This document shows positions 1-6,482 of a stretch of DNA of 8,482 nucleotides, piece by piece. Source of the stretch: Thermomicrobiales bacterium (GTDB taxonomy: Bacteria; Chloroflexota; Chloroflexia; Thermomicrobiales; UBA6265). The notes beneath the pieces are model-generated. The model was not told the origin of the DNA and did not search any database. It was given only the letters and a program-made list of their open reading frames with translations. Each line of letters begins with the position of its first letter. Positions within the stretch are counted from its first letter, which is position 1. A program made the position numbers and the translations under genes. The stretch is taken from assembly GCA_025937615.1 (NCBI GenBank), contig JAICRA010000047.1, forward strand, positions 1-8,482. The letters run 5' to 3'.

Positions 1-140
1 ATCTTGCCATCCTGCGCCTTGGTGACCCAGGCGACGTCCTCCAGCTCGATCAGGAACTCCTTCTGCATCCGCTGGAGCGCGGCCGCGGCCTCGGCCGCCG
101 TGTTCTGATCGGGATATGCGATGACCGCAAGGGTGCTCAT
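1..140 (-). CDS. DUF1269 domain protein, N-terminal part (runs off left edge)
   Basis: The first 46 codons are present, starting at the ATG complementary to 138-140; the rest lies beyond base 1. The start is fixed by a strong Shine-Dalgarno (AAAAGGAG, complement of 150-157) nine bases upstream. The visible protein opens MSTLAVIAYPDQNTAAEAAA and continues through a helix and the segment ELEDVAWVTKAQDGK. It lines up with the start of the downstream-coordinate paralogue at 455-946 (FALVVFTFDDENEAREAANAL ... IEDSAVIRRGEDGK). This is the pattern of the DUF1269 family: a ferredoxin-like strand-helix-strand, then usually a glycine-zipper membrane hairpin. The glycine-rich part is not in the window. 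The biochemical role of the family is unknown; members are often annotated as general stress or membrane proteins. It is the last minus-strand gene visible, 314 bp after its paralogue, so it may have its own promoter. Family assignment is fairly safe; function is not known. Confidence 0.85.
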   Translation of the reverse strand, partial: MSTLAVIAYPDQNTAAEAAAALQRMQKEFLIELEDVAWVTKAQDGK

Positions 141-454
141 GGCATGCGACTCCTTTTCCGACACTTCGCTGACTACCGGGCGATCAGAACTGCACCAGTT
201 TGGAAGTCAGGGCGAGATCCGCACCGCGAGGGCGGACCGGCTTGACCGGACCACGTGCGACGTCGGCAGCATGGTTCCGGTGCAGGACTACCGTCATCGG
301 TCGAAAGGCGTATTCGGCAAGAGACCAGGTGAGCTCGACGCTCAGTGACCACAATAAGCTCGATACGGACGCATCGAATCGCGTGGCGTCCACTGCGTTA
401 TTCGTTGCCCCTCTGCCGACCGCCGTCGTACGCCACCACACGATGCGCGCCTTC
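141..454. other. Intergenic gap between the two DUF1269 paralogues
   Basis: This 314-bp stretch contains no reading frame that looks coding; the long frames that cross it are antisense shadows or extensions of neighbours. It holds the ribosome-binding site of the partial DUF1269 gene (150-157). It also holds an imperfect inverted repeat at 234-252 (arms GGACCGG and CCGGACC around CTTGA, with one A-A mismatch in the arms). That repeat could end the upstream transcript or act as an operator. No convincing -35/-10 pair was found by eye on the minus strand. Confidence 0.5.
234..252. repeat. Imperfect inverted repeat upstream of partial DUF1269 gene
   Basis: The arms 234-240 and 246-252 pair six of seven positions (central A-A mismatch) around the five-base loop CTTGA. 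There is no T-run on either side, so it is weak as an intrinsic terminator. Its place between two same-strand paralogues allows either a transcript end or a protein-binding site. This is a by-eye observation only. Confidence 0.3.
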
Positions 455-946
455 TCAGCGAAGTGCGTCCCGCAACGTTTGCTCGGCTTCGCTGGAGAGA
501 TTCGTGTGGTAGACCGTGCCCTTGAACGGCTGCAGCGCCGCGACCACGGCCGCTCGGTCACCACCGGTCGATGTGACGAAGAGGGCCGAGCTGCCTGGTT
601 GCAGCGAATTGCTCACGTCTTGCACGAACTTCTTGTCGACCCCGGTATCCAACGTTTTGCCGACCGCCGCTCCGCCGACCGCGCCGAGGACCAGACCACC
701 AATTGGGAACAGGATCCCTCCGATGATCAGACCGAGCATGCCGCCGATCGCGGCGCCTCCTTTCACCGCACCACTGACTTGGTTATCGACGTGAATCTTG
801 CCGTCCTCGCCGCGCCGGATCACGGCCGAGTCCTCGATGTTCAGGCGACCGGCCTTCTCGAGGTTTCGCAGCGCATTGGCTGCCTCGCGAGCCTCGTTCT
901 CGTCATCGAATGTGAACACCACCAACGCGAAACCTTGGCCTTCCAT
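455..946 (-). CDS. DUF1269 glycine-zipper protein, complete (163 aa)
   Basis: The 163-residue protein has the full DUF1269 layout. A strand-helix-strand domain covers residues 6-55 (FALVVFTFDDENEAREAANAL, then IEDSAVIRRGEDGK). A glycine-rich hydrophobic hairpin covers about 60-96 (GGAAIGGMLGLIIGG, then PIGGLVLGAVGGAAVG). A second alpha/beta domain covers 100-163 (LDTGVDKKFVQDVSNSLQPGSSALFV, ending in an acidic helix). The hairpin resembles a glycine zipper that could insert in or associate with the membrane; no signal peptide is seen. The start chosen is the ATG complementary to 944-946, because CAGGAGGG (complement of 953-960) lies six bases upstream. The frame stays open 27 codons further upstream, but that extension passes through the ribosome-binding site. 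It lies 102 bp after the PRC-barrel gene and 314 bp before its paralogue. Family members are often called stress or membrane proteins; no reaction is known. Confidence 0.9.
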   Translation of the reverse strand: MEGQGFALVVFTFDDENEAREAANALRNLEKAGRLNIEDSAVIRRGEDGKIHVDNQVSGAVKGGAAIGGMLGLIIGGILFPIGGLVLGAVGGAAVGKTLDTGVDKKFVQDVSNSLQPGSSALFVTSTGGDRAAVVAALQPFKGTVYHTNLSSEAEQTLRDALR

Positions 947-952
947 GGAATA

Positions 953-960
953 CCCTCCTG
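953..960 (-). promoter_or_regulatory. Strong Shine-Dalgarno fixing the DUF1269 start
   Basis: On the minus strand this reads CAGGAGGG, close to a perfect anti-16S match, with six bases to the ATG at 946-944. It rules out the longer upstream start at 1027, whose extension would read through this site. Confidence 0.85.
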
Positions 961-1048
961 GCGCGATCTCACCCTCGTGGCTGCCCGATACCAGGACGCT
1001 CGATGCAGTCGAGAAGGAGCGGTTCACGCGCGAAATCCAGAAATCCGA

Positions 1049-1693
1049 TCACTCATCCTGTTTTGACTGGCGCTCGGCTTCCTCCGCGGTCACATTGAGC
1101 CGGATCCGTTGATGACTCAGGCCTGCGATCATTGCTCGCGAGATGCGCACGTCGTGGTGCCGCAATCGACCTGCCCGTACGAGGACGCCTGTGATCTGGC
1201 GGTCCTCGACGAAGATCTCGTCGACCTGACCGACCTTTTTCCCGTCGGACCCGAACACGTCGGTGCCCTCGCTGATCATGACGTGGTCGCCGCTGAGGTT
1301 GGAAACATTCTGTGTGGAGACGCTGCCCAAGGGCGCCTGCATATAGAACGATTCGGCACCGGTGTTCGGAAGTTGGCCGCCACTCGGTCCGCGCAGGACC
1401 CAGTGATTGCCGGTGTCATAGAGTGGTCCCGAAGACCTCAGGAGTTGCTCGTGGATCACGGTCGGTAGCTCGGTGACGCTCGCTTTGTCGATAGCGAGCA
1501 CCAGGCCCGAGCGATCGGTTGCCGTGACGAAGTCGGCCGCCACGATGTGTTCGTCTGATAGGACGCCCTTACCCAGAATGAAGCCATTGACTCGATATGT
1601 CTCCGGCTGAACAATCAATTGTTTGATGACGCCAAGCTTCTTCCCGTCGCGACTTTTCACGGGAGCGCCGACGTTGACCTCGTGTTGTGCCAT
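1049..1693 (-). CDS. Two-domain PRC-barrel protein (214 aa)
   Basis: Two PRC-barrel-like units are visible. Unit 1 is at residues 7-75 (VGAPVKSRDGKKLGVIKQLI, then a strand pair ending ADFVTATDRSGLVLAID). Unit 2 is at 141-205 (SEGTDVFGSDGKKVGQVDEI, then QITGVLVRAG, and a final strand QRIRLNVTAEEAE). The shared G-x-x-V-x-x-x-D-G-K-K-x-G core shows they are internal repeats. A ~60-residue linker (79-140) rich in Gly, Pro and Ser joins them. There is no signal peptide, so the protein is probably cytoplasmic. PRC-barrels are small beta-barrels found in photosynthetic reaction-centre H subunits and in RimM, and usually mediate protein or RNA contacts; no enzyme activity is implied. The start ATG (complement of 1691-1693) has GGAG seven bases upstream (complement of 1701-1704). 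It lies 63 bp after the smaller PRC-like gene and 102 bp before a DUF1269 gene, consistent with one transcript. Two-PRC proteins with this linker layout occur in Chloroflexota, from memory of the family. Confidence 0.88.
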   Translation of the reverse strand: MAQHEVNVGAPVKSRDGKKLGVIKQLIVQPETYRVNGFILGKGVLSDEHIVAADFVTATDRSGLVLAIDKASVTELPTVIHEQLLRSSGPLYDTGNHWVLRGPSGGQLPNTGAESFYMQAPLGSVSTQNVSNLSGDHVMISEGTDVFGSDGKKVGQVDEIFVEDRQITGVLVRAGRLRHHDVRISRAMIAGLSHQRIRLNVTAEEAERQSKQDE

Positions 1694-1756
1694 GGGCGAT
1701 CTCCGCCGCGAGGGGCGTGTTGCCCCGTCTGTCGCGTGGCCCGGCTGCGTGGCCAG

Positions 1757-2155
1757 CTATTTCCTCGACTTAATGAGCTCGTCACGCCGTTTGCCCAGCC
1801 TCACGCCGTTGTCGTCAACCGAGTCAATCTCGTCCGCAGTCGCGTAGAAGTGGTGATCCGGGCGGAAACGGCGCTTGTCTTCAACCTTGATGTATCCGAT
1901 CAAAAGGAAGCGACTCACCATCTCCGGTGGCACGGCCGGCTCCGGGTGCGCTCCGAAGTCCAGCGCGACACCCTCTCCAGTCAAGGCTCCGAGATCTGCG
2001 GGTTCGATTGCGCAGGACTCACCGATTTGGACGTAGGCCACGCTCCCAATCTGCTCTCCGGCCTCGTCTTCGACCCGCATCCCTGTCCGGACTTGCGCCA
2101 TTCGGTCTCGGACCGCTCGAGCATACGCGGCGTTCGAGGTTGCCCCACCTGACAT
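1757..2155 (-). CDS. Small PRC-barrel / DUF2171-like protein (132 aa)
   Basis: The 132-residue protein begins with a short helix (ATSNAAYARAVRDRM). A strand pair typical of PRC-barrel/DUF2171 proteins follows at about 23-50 (VRTGMRVEDEAGEQIGSVAYV). A Pro-rich link then leads to a second half, about 78-130 (VSRFLLIGYIKVEDKR, then HHFYATADEIDSVDDNGVRL), and a basic tail. The GYIKV...ADEIDSV...GVRL ending resembles DUF2171 and related stress-associated PRC-like proteins. No signal peptide or membrane span is seen. The start at 2153-2155 is chosen because GGGAG (complement of 2163-2167) lies seven bases upstream; an in-frame start 26 codons earlier would read through it. It sits between the secreted DUF4397-like gene (148 bp upstream) and the two-domain PRC protein (63 bp downstream). 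Its function is unknown. The exact subfamily name is tentative, the PRC-like fold less so. Confidence 0.78.
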   Translation of the reverse strand: MSGGATSNAAYARAVRDRMAQVRTGMRVEDEAGEQIGSVAYVQIGESCAIEPADLGALTGEGVALDFGAHPEPAVPPEMVSRFLLIGYIKVEDKRRFRPDHHFYATADEIDSVDDNGVRLGKRRDELIKSRK

Positions 2156-2162
2156 GGCAAAG

Positions 2163-2167
2163 CTCCC
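2163..2167 (-). promoter_or_regulatory. Shine-Dalgarno deciding the PRC/DUF2171-like start
   Basis: GGGAG on the minus strand with seven bases to the ATG at 2155-2153. It supports the 132-residue form over the 158-residue form. Confidence 0.65.
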
Positions 2168-2238
2168 GATGACGAGTTCGTGGAACACGGGGAGGTCAGT
2201 ACCCACGGGCTTGCTGCGACCTGACATCCGCAAGGGCC

Positions 2239-2269
2239 GGCGGCGGAGCCGGGTATCGGCCCCACCGCC
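2239..2269 (-). terminator. GC-rich hairpin after the DUF4397-like gene (possible terminator)
   Basis: The outer arms 2239-2246 and 2262-2269 pair seven Watson-Crick positions, plus one position that is a G-U wobble in the minus-strand RNA. After a one-base mismatch, an inner stem GCCG/CGGC (2248-2251 with 2257-2260) closes on the loop GGTAT. It lies 35 bases after the stop of the minus-strand DUF4397-like gene, where a transcript end would be expected. No T-run follows, so it is not a classical intrinsic terminator. It could also be a processing or stability structure within an operon. Confidence 0.35.
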
Positions 2270-2303
2270 CGCACCTACAGCGACGAATGCGGCGCCAACG
2301 GCA

Positions 2304-3044
2304 TTACGGGGTTGGCGTCCCGGACCGCTCTTCGGTCGTATCTGTCAGCTGCCGCACCTCCAGCGGGTGATCCGTGTCGTTCGGCTCACCCATGACGACG
2401 AGCACGTTACTCGTGTTCCCGTCCAGCGCTATGCCTGGAGCGGTAACCGCGACATCACCCGAGTCAGCAAGGGCCACTTCGACGTCGTAGGTCCCGGCCG
2501 GCACGGTCGCCGCCTCTGACGTGCGGCCGTAGCCGAGCTGGGTCGCCCATGCCGATTCCTCACTGGTGGCCTTCACGTTCACCGCCGGAAGGGCGACAGA
2601 AGCCTGCAGGACGACGACCCGGGCGCCACCATCTGGAACCGGATTGCGGTCGAAGGTGCCGGCCAGAACCAGGGCGTCGGAGATCACCAGATAGTAGTCG
2701 TTGCCGGCGGGAGCCGGGTAGACCGCGTCAAAAATGGCGTAATTGAATCCAGCCCGATCCATCGTGATCGTGACTCGGGCGGCGCCTGGCTGGAAGTCAG
2801 TCCACTCGCTCATCTGACCGTAAGTGAACTCGTCGGTAATCTCATCGTAGTTGATGTGGACCTCGACCTTGCCCAACGAGGGCGCCGCGTGCAGGATGAT
2901 CACCCGCGTCTGGATCGCGAGGTCGTCCTGCGCTGCCGCGGACTGCTGAGCAACCGGCGCCAGCAGTGTCGCAACCATTGTGACAGCCATAAGCGCGCCG
3001 ATCGCGGCACGCCGCGTTCCGGAACTCCACATCCTGTTTCGCAT
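2304..3044 (-). CDS. Secreted DUF4397 domain protein with two repeats (246 aa)
   Basis: A Sec-type signal peptide opens the protein. It has a basic start (MRNRMWSSGTRRAA), a hydrophobic core at about 14-32 and probable cleavage after AAA at residue 38, before QDDLAIQ. There is no lipobox cysteine or wall anchor. Two beta-sandwich repeats of the DUF4397 type follow. The first is at about 46-130 (RVIILHAAPSLGKVEVHINYDE, then FTYGQMSEWTDFQPGAARVTI). The second is at about 142-233 (RVVVLQASVALPAVNVKA, then LGYGRTSEAATVPAGTYDVEV). The shared YG-x-x-SE motif shows the duplication. The tail is short and Thr/Pro-rich (TPTP). The start has AGGAGGA nine bases upstream (complement of 3054-3060). DUF4397 proteins are exported and of unknown role, perhaps adhesive or matrix. 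It is the first gene of the minus-strand group and diverges from the LuxR regulator across 723 bp, so regulation by that neighbour is possible but not shown. Confidence 0.88.
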   Translation of the reverse strand: MRNRMWSSGTRRAAIGALMAVTMVATLLAPVAQQSAAAQDDLAIQTRVIILHAAPSLGKVEVHINYDEITDEFTYGQMSEWTDFQPGAARVTITMDRAGFNYAIFDAVYPAPAGNDYYLVISDALVLAGTFDRNPVPDGGARVVVLQASVALPAVNVKATSEESAWATQLGYGRTSEAATVPAGTYDVEVALADSGDVAVTAPGIALDGNTSNVLVVMGEPNDTDHPLEVRQLTDTTEERSGTPTP

Positions 3045-3053
3045 ACTGACTAC

Positions 3054-3060
3054 TCCTCCT
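3054..3060 (-). promoter_or_regulatory. Strong Shine-Dalgarno of the DUF4397-like gene
   Basis: AGGAGGA on the minus strand, nine bases before the ATG at 3044-3042. It is directly preceded by TTTT and a small GCGG/CCGC hairpin (3065-3077), which could influence access to the site. Confidence 0.8.
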
Positions 3061-3208
3061 AAAAGCGGCTAGCCCGCACCGGCGGCGAATGGTCCGAGGT
3101 GCGCAATACGGTCTCGTCGCCTTCACGATCTCCACGCGGCGGAACCGGATTGGCGCATTGCCCTTGGACCCTGACATGAACCTAATCGACTCGCAGTCGT
3201 AGTCTCAT

Positions 3209-3232
3209 GATGCGAATGGAGTATTCCGCATC
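3209..3232. promoter_or_regulatory. Inverted repeat, possible operator or hairpin
   Basis: The left arm GATGCGAAT (3209-3217) pairs with ATT-C-CGCATC (3223-3232), leaving one bulged C and the five-base loop GGAGT. That gives nine paired positions, extendable by one wobble and one A-T pair outward. It lies 165 bp upstream of the DUF4397-like start and about 560 bp upstream of the LuxR start, with no ORF to explain it. It could bind a dimeric regulator or form RNA structure; no factor can be named from sequence. Confidence 0.35.
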
Positions 3233-3419
3233 GTTTCCCCATGTTGGACCAGGTGCGCTCGACAGTAATCGCAGAGCACTTGCTCTCGCCGGGGTGGGCG
3301 CGGCCAGCGCCGTGCAAGCCGACTCGCACGAGCAGGCTCTACTCTGCGCGGTATTTCTGAGGGGAATGCGATACAGGCCGAGCATTCGGCAATCGGTATT
3401 AACAGGTAGATAACGAGGG

Positions 3420-3448
3420 TTCACAAGTGTCGGAACGTGATGTATGCT
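3420..3448 (+). promoter_or_regulatory. Candidate sigma-70-like promoter upstream of the LuxR gene
   Basis: TTCACA (3420-3425) and TATGCT (3443-3448) are separated by exactly 17 bases, in the more AT-rich part of the intergenic region and facing the regulator gene. Inside it, TCAC (3421-3424) and GTGA (3437-3440) form a spaced inverted repeat that could be an operator. The implied leader is about 310 bases and would include the short ORF at 3545-3700. Matches are four of six at each hexamer, so this is a suggestion only. Confidence 0.3.
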
Positions 3449-3544
3449 CTTGCTCGCGAAACAATCAGGGGCTGCCATTGCTGTTAGCCAATAGTGGGGT
3501 TGTCGCCACCGGCGTGACTCTCGAAATCGGCTATGATGATTGCC

Positions 3545-3700
3545 ATGAACCGCGTACTTTGGTTCTTCGCCGAGCCGCGTGACCCACGCCTTCAGCGCGG
3601 GTTCCAGCACGTTGTCGGCGCAGCCGGAACGCGCCTCGAGCTCTACGAGTTCAAGATCGCCTTCTCCCTCCTGGAAGCGTCTCGCGTCTGCGGACGATGA
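3545..3700 (+). CDS. Short ORF of unknown status upstream of the LuxR gene (51 aa)
   Basis: The frame encodes MNRVLWFFAEPRDPRLQRGF and continues to a predicted helix with ELYEFKIAFSLLEASRVCGR at the end. In-frame ATGs at 3533 and 3536 would add four or three residues. No good Shine-Dalgarno precedes any of these starts. The peptide has a hydrophobic N-terminus followed by basic and amphipathic parts, and I recognise no family. It ends 67 bases before the LuxR start on the same strand. It could be a leader peptide, a small protein, the remnant of a longer gene, or chance. It sits downstream of the candidate promoter at 3420-3448, which is the main reason to list it. Confidence 0.25.
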   Translation: MNRVLWFFAEPRDPRLQRGFQHVVGAAGTRLELYEFKIAFSLLEASRVCGR

Positions 3701-3767
3701 CCTGCAGACTCAGCCTACGCCTCTTGTTTAGCAGGCCAGATGACGGACCTGAGATTGGACGTGAGAA

Positions 3768-6461
3768 ATGACCGCGACCGCGGGACAGATCGATCACGAA
3801 GTCGATGCGACGCCCGCGACATTACCGCGATCACCGGCGTCGACACGGCTCTACCCGCCGCGCCTGCGTAGCAATCTCGTCGAACGATCAATCCTGCTCG
3901 CCAGGCTCAGCGATGATGCGGACCGTCGCCTGACCGTGATTTGCGCACCTGCCGGATACGGCAAGTCGACCCTGGCCGTGCAATGGGTAGCTGATTTGGC
4001 TTTGCCAACGGCGTGGGTCCGGCTGGAAGCGGCAGACAGCGATCCACGAAGCTTTTTTTCTCTCGTCCTCGCCGCCCTGGAACTTATGGACCGGGATCTC
4101 GTCAGCGACGTTGCGTCACTGCTTTCTAAGCACGCGCCGGATGCTGAGGAAATCGTTCGCCGACTAATCGGGGCTCTTTCCGAAACGACACGTTCGTTCG
4201 TGCTGGTTCTCGACGATTACGAAGCAATTGAATCAGAAGAGATCCACCGTGCCATCGATCTACTGCTGCAGCACTTACCGGCCGCGATGCGGCTCGTGCT
4301 GATCAGTCGCACGATGCCGCCCCTACGATTCGCCCGTCTCGAGTCCAGCGGCGAGCTGCTGCTAATGACGCACCGCGACCTGCAGTTCACCGCGGAAGAG
4401 ACCCTCCGATACCTGCATGACTGTCTCGACCTCGACCTGACTCCCAGCGAGGCCGGATTGATTCACCAGCGTACAGAGGGGTGGGTGATCGGACTCCAGC
4501 TCGTTGGCTCGGCGTTGCGAGGGCGGACTCGAGATCAAGCCGCGAATTTTATTCAGGAGTTCATTGGCAGCGCCGAACTGGGCGAGCAGTATCTCTGGGA
4601 AGAAGTCCTCGAGCGCCAACCCGAGGATGTTCGCTCGTTTCTCCTGCGCACCTCCGTCCTGGATCGGTTGAGCTCCGACTTGTGCGATGCGGTCACCGAG
4701 GCAGGCAATGGCGATGAAATGCTGCGCCGGTGCGAACGAGACAACTTATTCATCATTCCGTTGATCGGGCAGGGCACGTGGTATCGCTATCATCACCTCT
4801 TCGCGGAGGCACTGCGCGACCGGTTGAGCCGGACCGCCCCGGAAGCTGAAATTGACGGTTTCCACCAGCGGGCCGCGGTCTGGCTGGAGGAGAATGGTTT
4901 CTTCGAGGATGCTGTTCGCCATGCCATCGCCGGTCGCAATTGGGATCAAACCGTCAAGCTGCTCGAGGAGGTGTGCGCCGAGCTCTTCGAGCGAGATCAC
5001 ATTGCGGCACTGCGCAGCTGGCTCCAAGGCGTACCAACCCAGGTCCTCGCCACCTCGCCGCGACTGGCGTTCTATCTCGCCTGGGCCCTGGGACGGACGG
5101 GGCGCTGGAGCGGAGGAACCGCTGCTCTTCGCATTGCCGAGGAGGCCTGGATAGCGAGTGGGAACCGAGCGGGGCAGGGATTGGTTCTCCTTTGGCATGC
5201 GGCCCGCTCGCTCTGGGACTTGAACAGCCGCCGAGCCATCGAGTACGCGCAACGTGCGCTCGAGTACCTGCCATCGGATCGACCGACCGAACGCGTTCTC
5301 GCTTTGATGACGCAGGGGATTGGCCTCCTTCACCACGGGGAACCAGTCTCGGCCGAAGCGGTGTTTTCCGACGTGCGGACATTGGTCGACACGTCGGGTC
5401 GCGCCTGGCTGCGACCATTCGAGATGACGCATTCCGCTGCCGTCTTGATCCAGCAAGGTCGGCTGCTGGAAGCGTCGATGCTGAGTCGTCAGGTGATCAG
5501 GTTGGTTGGCGACCAACCAATGGAGATCTGGTCGCAGACGGCGTTGTACCAGCTCGGATGCATTTACTTGGAGTGGGGGCTACTGGACGACGCGCGGCGC
5601 GCGCTCGATCACGCGGATCACCAGGCCGAGATGATGCAAACACTCACCTGGCGCTCCCGGATTCGGATTGCTCTCGCCCGGGTGAGCTGGGCGCAAGGGG
5701 AGAAAGAGGCAGCCTTCGACGAGATCGAGCAGGCTGTTGGCTTCGCGAACCAACTGGGCACACTGCAGCTTGTACGAGACGCAAGTGCAATCCAGGCCCG
5801 CTTGTGGCTGGCCTCGAACCGGCTCGCGCTCGTTCAGCGCTGGGCGGACAGCTGCGATCTGGACCCGTATGTACCCCCCGAGTACGAGCGTCAGATCGAG
5901 CACTTGACATTCGCGCGGCACCTGATCCACCAGGGCCGTCCCGATCTTGCGCTGGCGATTTTGCAGCGCATCGATCAACAGGCGGAAGAGGCTGCACGGC
6001 ACGGCGATCGCGTCGAGATCTTGCTCCTGATCGCGCTGGCGCATAAGGCGGCCGATAACGCGACTGAGGCGTTCCAGGCGCTGCACGATGCGCTCGATCT
6101 GGGCTGCATCGGGGGGTACCTGCGCACATTCGTGGACGAGGCAGAGAGTCTGGCTCCCCTCCTGCGCCACGCGACGGCGCGCATCCGTCATCGAGACTAT
6201 GTCAAGAGCATCATGGCCGAGATCGCTAAGTCGGCGGTCTCGACCCCACTCAGCCCGCTGGACATGCCGGATGCGCTCAGCGAACGGGAATGTGAGGTCT
6301 TGCGGTTGGTGGCGGCGGGGCTATCTAACCGCGACATCGGTCAGCATCTGTTCATCAGCGAGAAGACCGTCAAAACCCACCTGAGCAACATCATGGGCAA
6401 ACTGGGAGTTGGCAACCGTACCCAGGCTGTAGACCAGGCCCGGAATCTCGGGCTGCTGTGA
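3768..6461 (+). CDS. MalT-type (STAND/LAL) LuxR-family transcriptional regulator (897 aa)
   Basis: This is a large ATP-dependent transcription activator, probably cytoplasmic. Order of parts: the N-terminal entry motif [20 protein letters not shown] (25-44); a Walker A P-loop APAGYGKST (60-68); Walker [10 protein letters not shown] (144-152); sensor-like RLVLISR (175-181); family motifs [10 protein letters not shown] (236-245) and [16 protein letters not shown] (338-353) at the end of the NTPase/winged-helix part; a long helical TPR-like sensor region (about 365-800); and a C-terminal LuxR helix-turn-helix (837-897, [20 protein letters not shown] ... [19 protein letters not shown]). The length matches E. 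coli MalT (about 900). By analogy, a ligand bound by the TPR region and ATP would drive oligomerisation and DNA binding; the ligand is unknown. The start ATG has only a weak ribosome-binding site (GTGAG), but the entry motif follows at the usual distance. It lies 21 bp upstream of a solute-binding protein gene. All key NTPase and HTH motifs look intact. Confidence 0.93.
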   Translation: MTATAGQIDHEVDATPATLPRSPASTRLYPPRLRSNLVERSILLARLSDDADRRLTVICAPAGYGKSTLAVQWVADLALPTAWVRLEAADSDPRSFFSLVLAALELMDRDLVSDVASLLSKHAPDAEEIVRRLIGALSETTRSFVLVLDDYEAIESEEIHRAIDLLLQHLPAAMRLVLISRTMPPLRFARLESSGELLLMTHRDLQFTAEETLRYLHDCLDLDLTPSEAGLIHQRTEGWVIGLQLVGSALRGRTRDQAANFIQEFIGSAELGEQYLWEEVLERQPEDVRSFLLRTSVLDRLSSDLCDAVTEAGNGDEMLRRCERDNLFIIPLIGQGTWYRYHHLFAEALRDRLSRTAPEAEIDGFHQRAAVWLEENGFFEDAVRHAIAGRNWDQTVKLLEEVCAELFERDHIAALRSWLQGVPTQVLATSPRLAFYLAWALGRTGRWSGGTAALRIAEEAWIASGNRAGQGLVLLWHAARSLWDLNSRRAIEYAQRALEYLPSDRPTERVLALMTQGIGLLHHGEPVSAEAVFSDVRTLVDTSGRAWLRPFEMTHSAAVLIQQGRLLEASMLSRQVIRLVGDQPMEIWSQTALYQLGCIYLEWGLLDDARRALDHADHQAEMMQTLTWRSRIRIALARVSWAQGEKEAAFDEIEQAVGFANQLGTLQLVRDASAIQARLWLASNRLALVQRWADSCDLDPYVPPEYERQIEHLTFARHLIHQGRPDLALAILQRIDQQAEEAARHGDRVEILLLIALAHKAADNATEAFQALHDALDLGCIGGYLRTFVDEAESLAPLLRHATARIRHRDYVKSIMAEIAKSAVSTPLSPLDMPDALSERECEVLRLVAAGLSNRDIGQHLFISEKTVKTHLSNIMGKLGVGNRTQAVDQARNLGLL

Positions 6462-6482
6462 GATCCGCGGTGAGTCCCTAGG

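Larger units (their letters stand above)
3045..3767. other. Long divergent intergenic region
   Basis: The 723 bp between the divergent DUF4397-like and LuxR genes is more AT-rich in its middle (about 3380-3540) than the flanking coding DNA. It holds the ribosome-binding site of the minus-strand gene, an inverted repeat at 3209-3232, a candidate plus-strand promoter at 3420-3448 and a short plus-strand ORF at 3545-3700. Longer frames here, such as one on the minus strand across 3182-3610, have no ribosome-binding site and no recognisable family. No tRNA-like or mobile element sequence was seen. Confidence 0.6.

Noticed and set aside
200..1066. Long plus-strand open frame (288 codons)
   Set aside because: It is antisense to the DUF1269 gene, has no ribosome-binding site or recognisable domain, and is explained by GC-rich codon bias on the opposite strand.
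2156..2233. 26-residue N-terminal extension of the PRC/DUF2171-like protein
   Set aside because: A GGGAG ribosome-binding site lies inside it at the right distance from the internal ATG, so the shorter form is preferred.
3410..3440. GGGTTCAC sequence resembling a tRNA T-loop
   Set aside because: No matching acceptor, D or anticodon stem could be paired around it, and no terminal CCA-side arm is present.
3182..3610. Minus-strand frame of 142 codons in the intergenic region
   Set aside because: GTG start without a Shine-Dalgarno, no recognisable family, and it would cover the candidate promoter and inverted repeat. It is the longest frame in the gap, so it is noted.
4746..5516. Minus-strand frame of 256 codons
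   Set aside because: Antisense to the well-supported TPR region of the regulator, with no family motif.
4940..6046. Long plus-strand frame (368 codons) inside the LuxR gene
   Set aside because: It overlaps the regulator in another frame; the product is Arg/Gly/Pro-rich without domains, as expected of a high-GC shadow frame.
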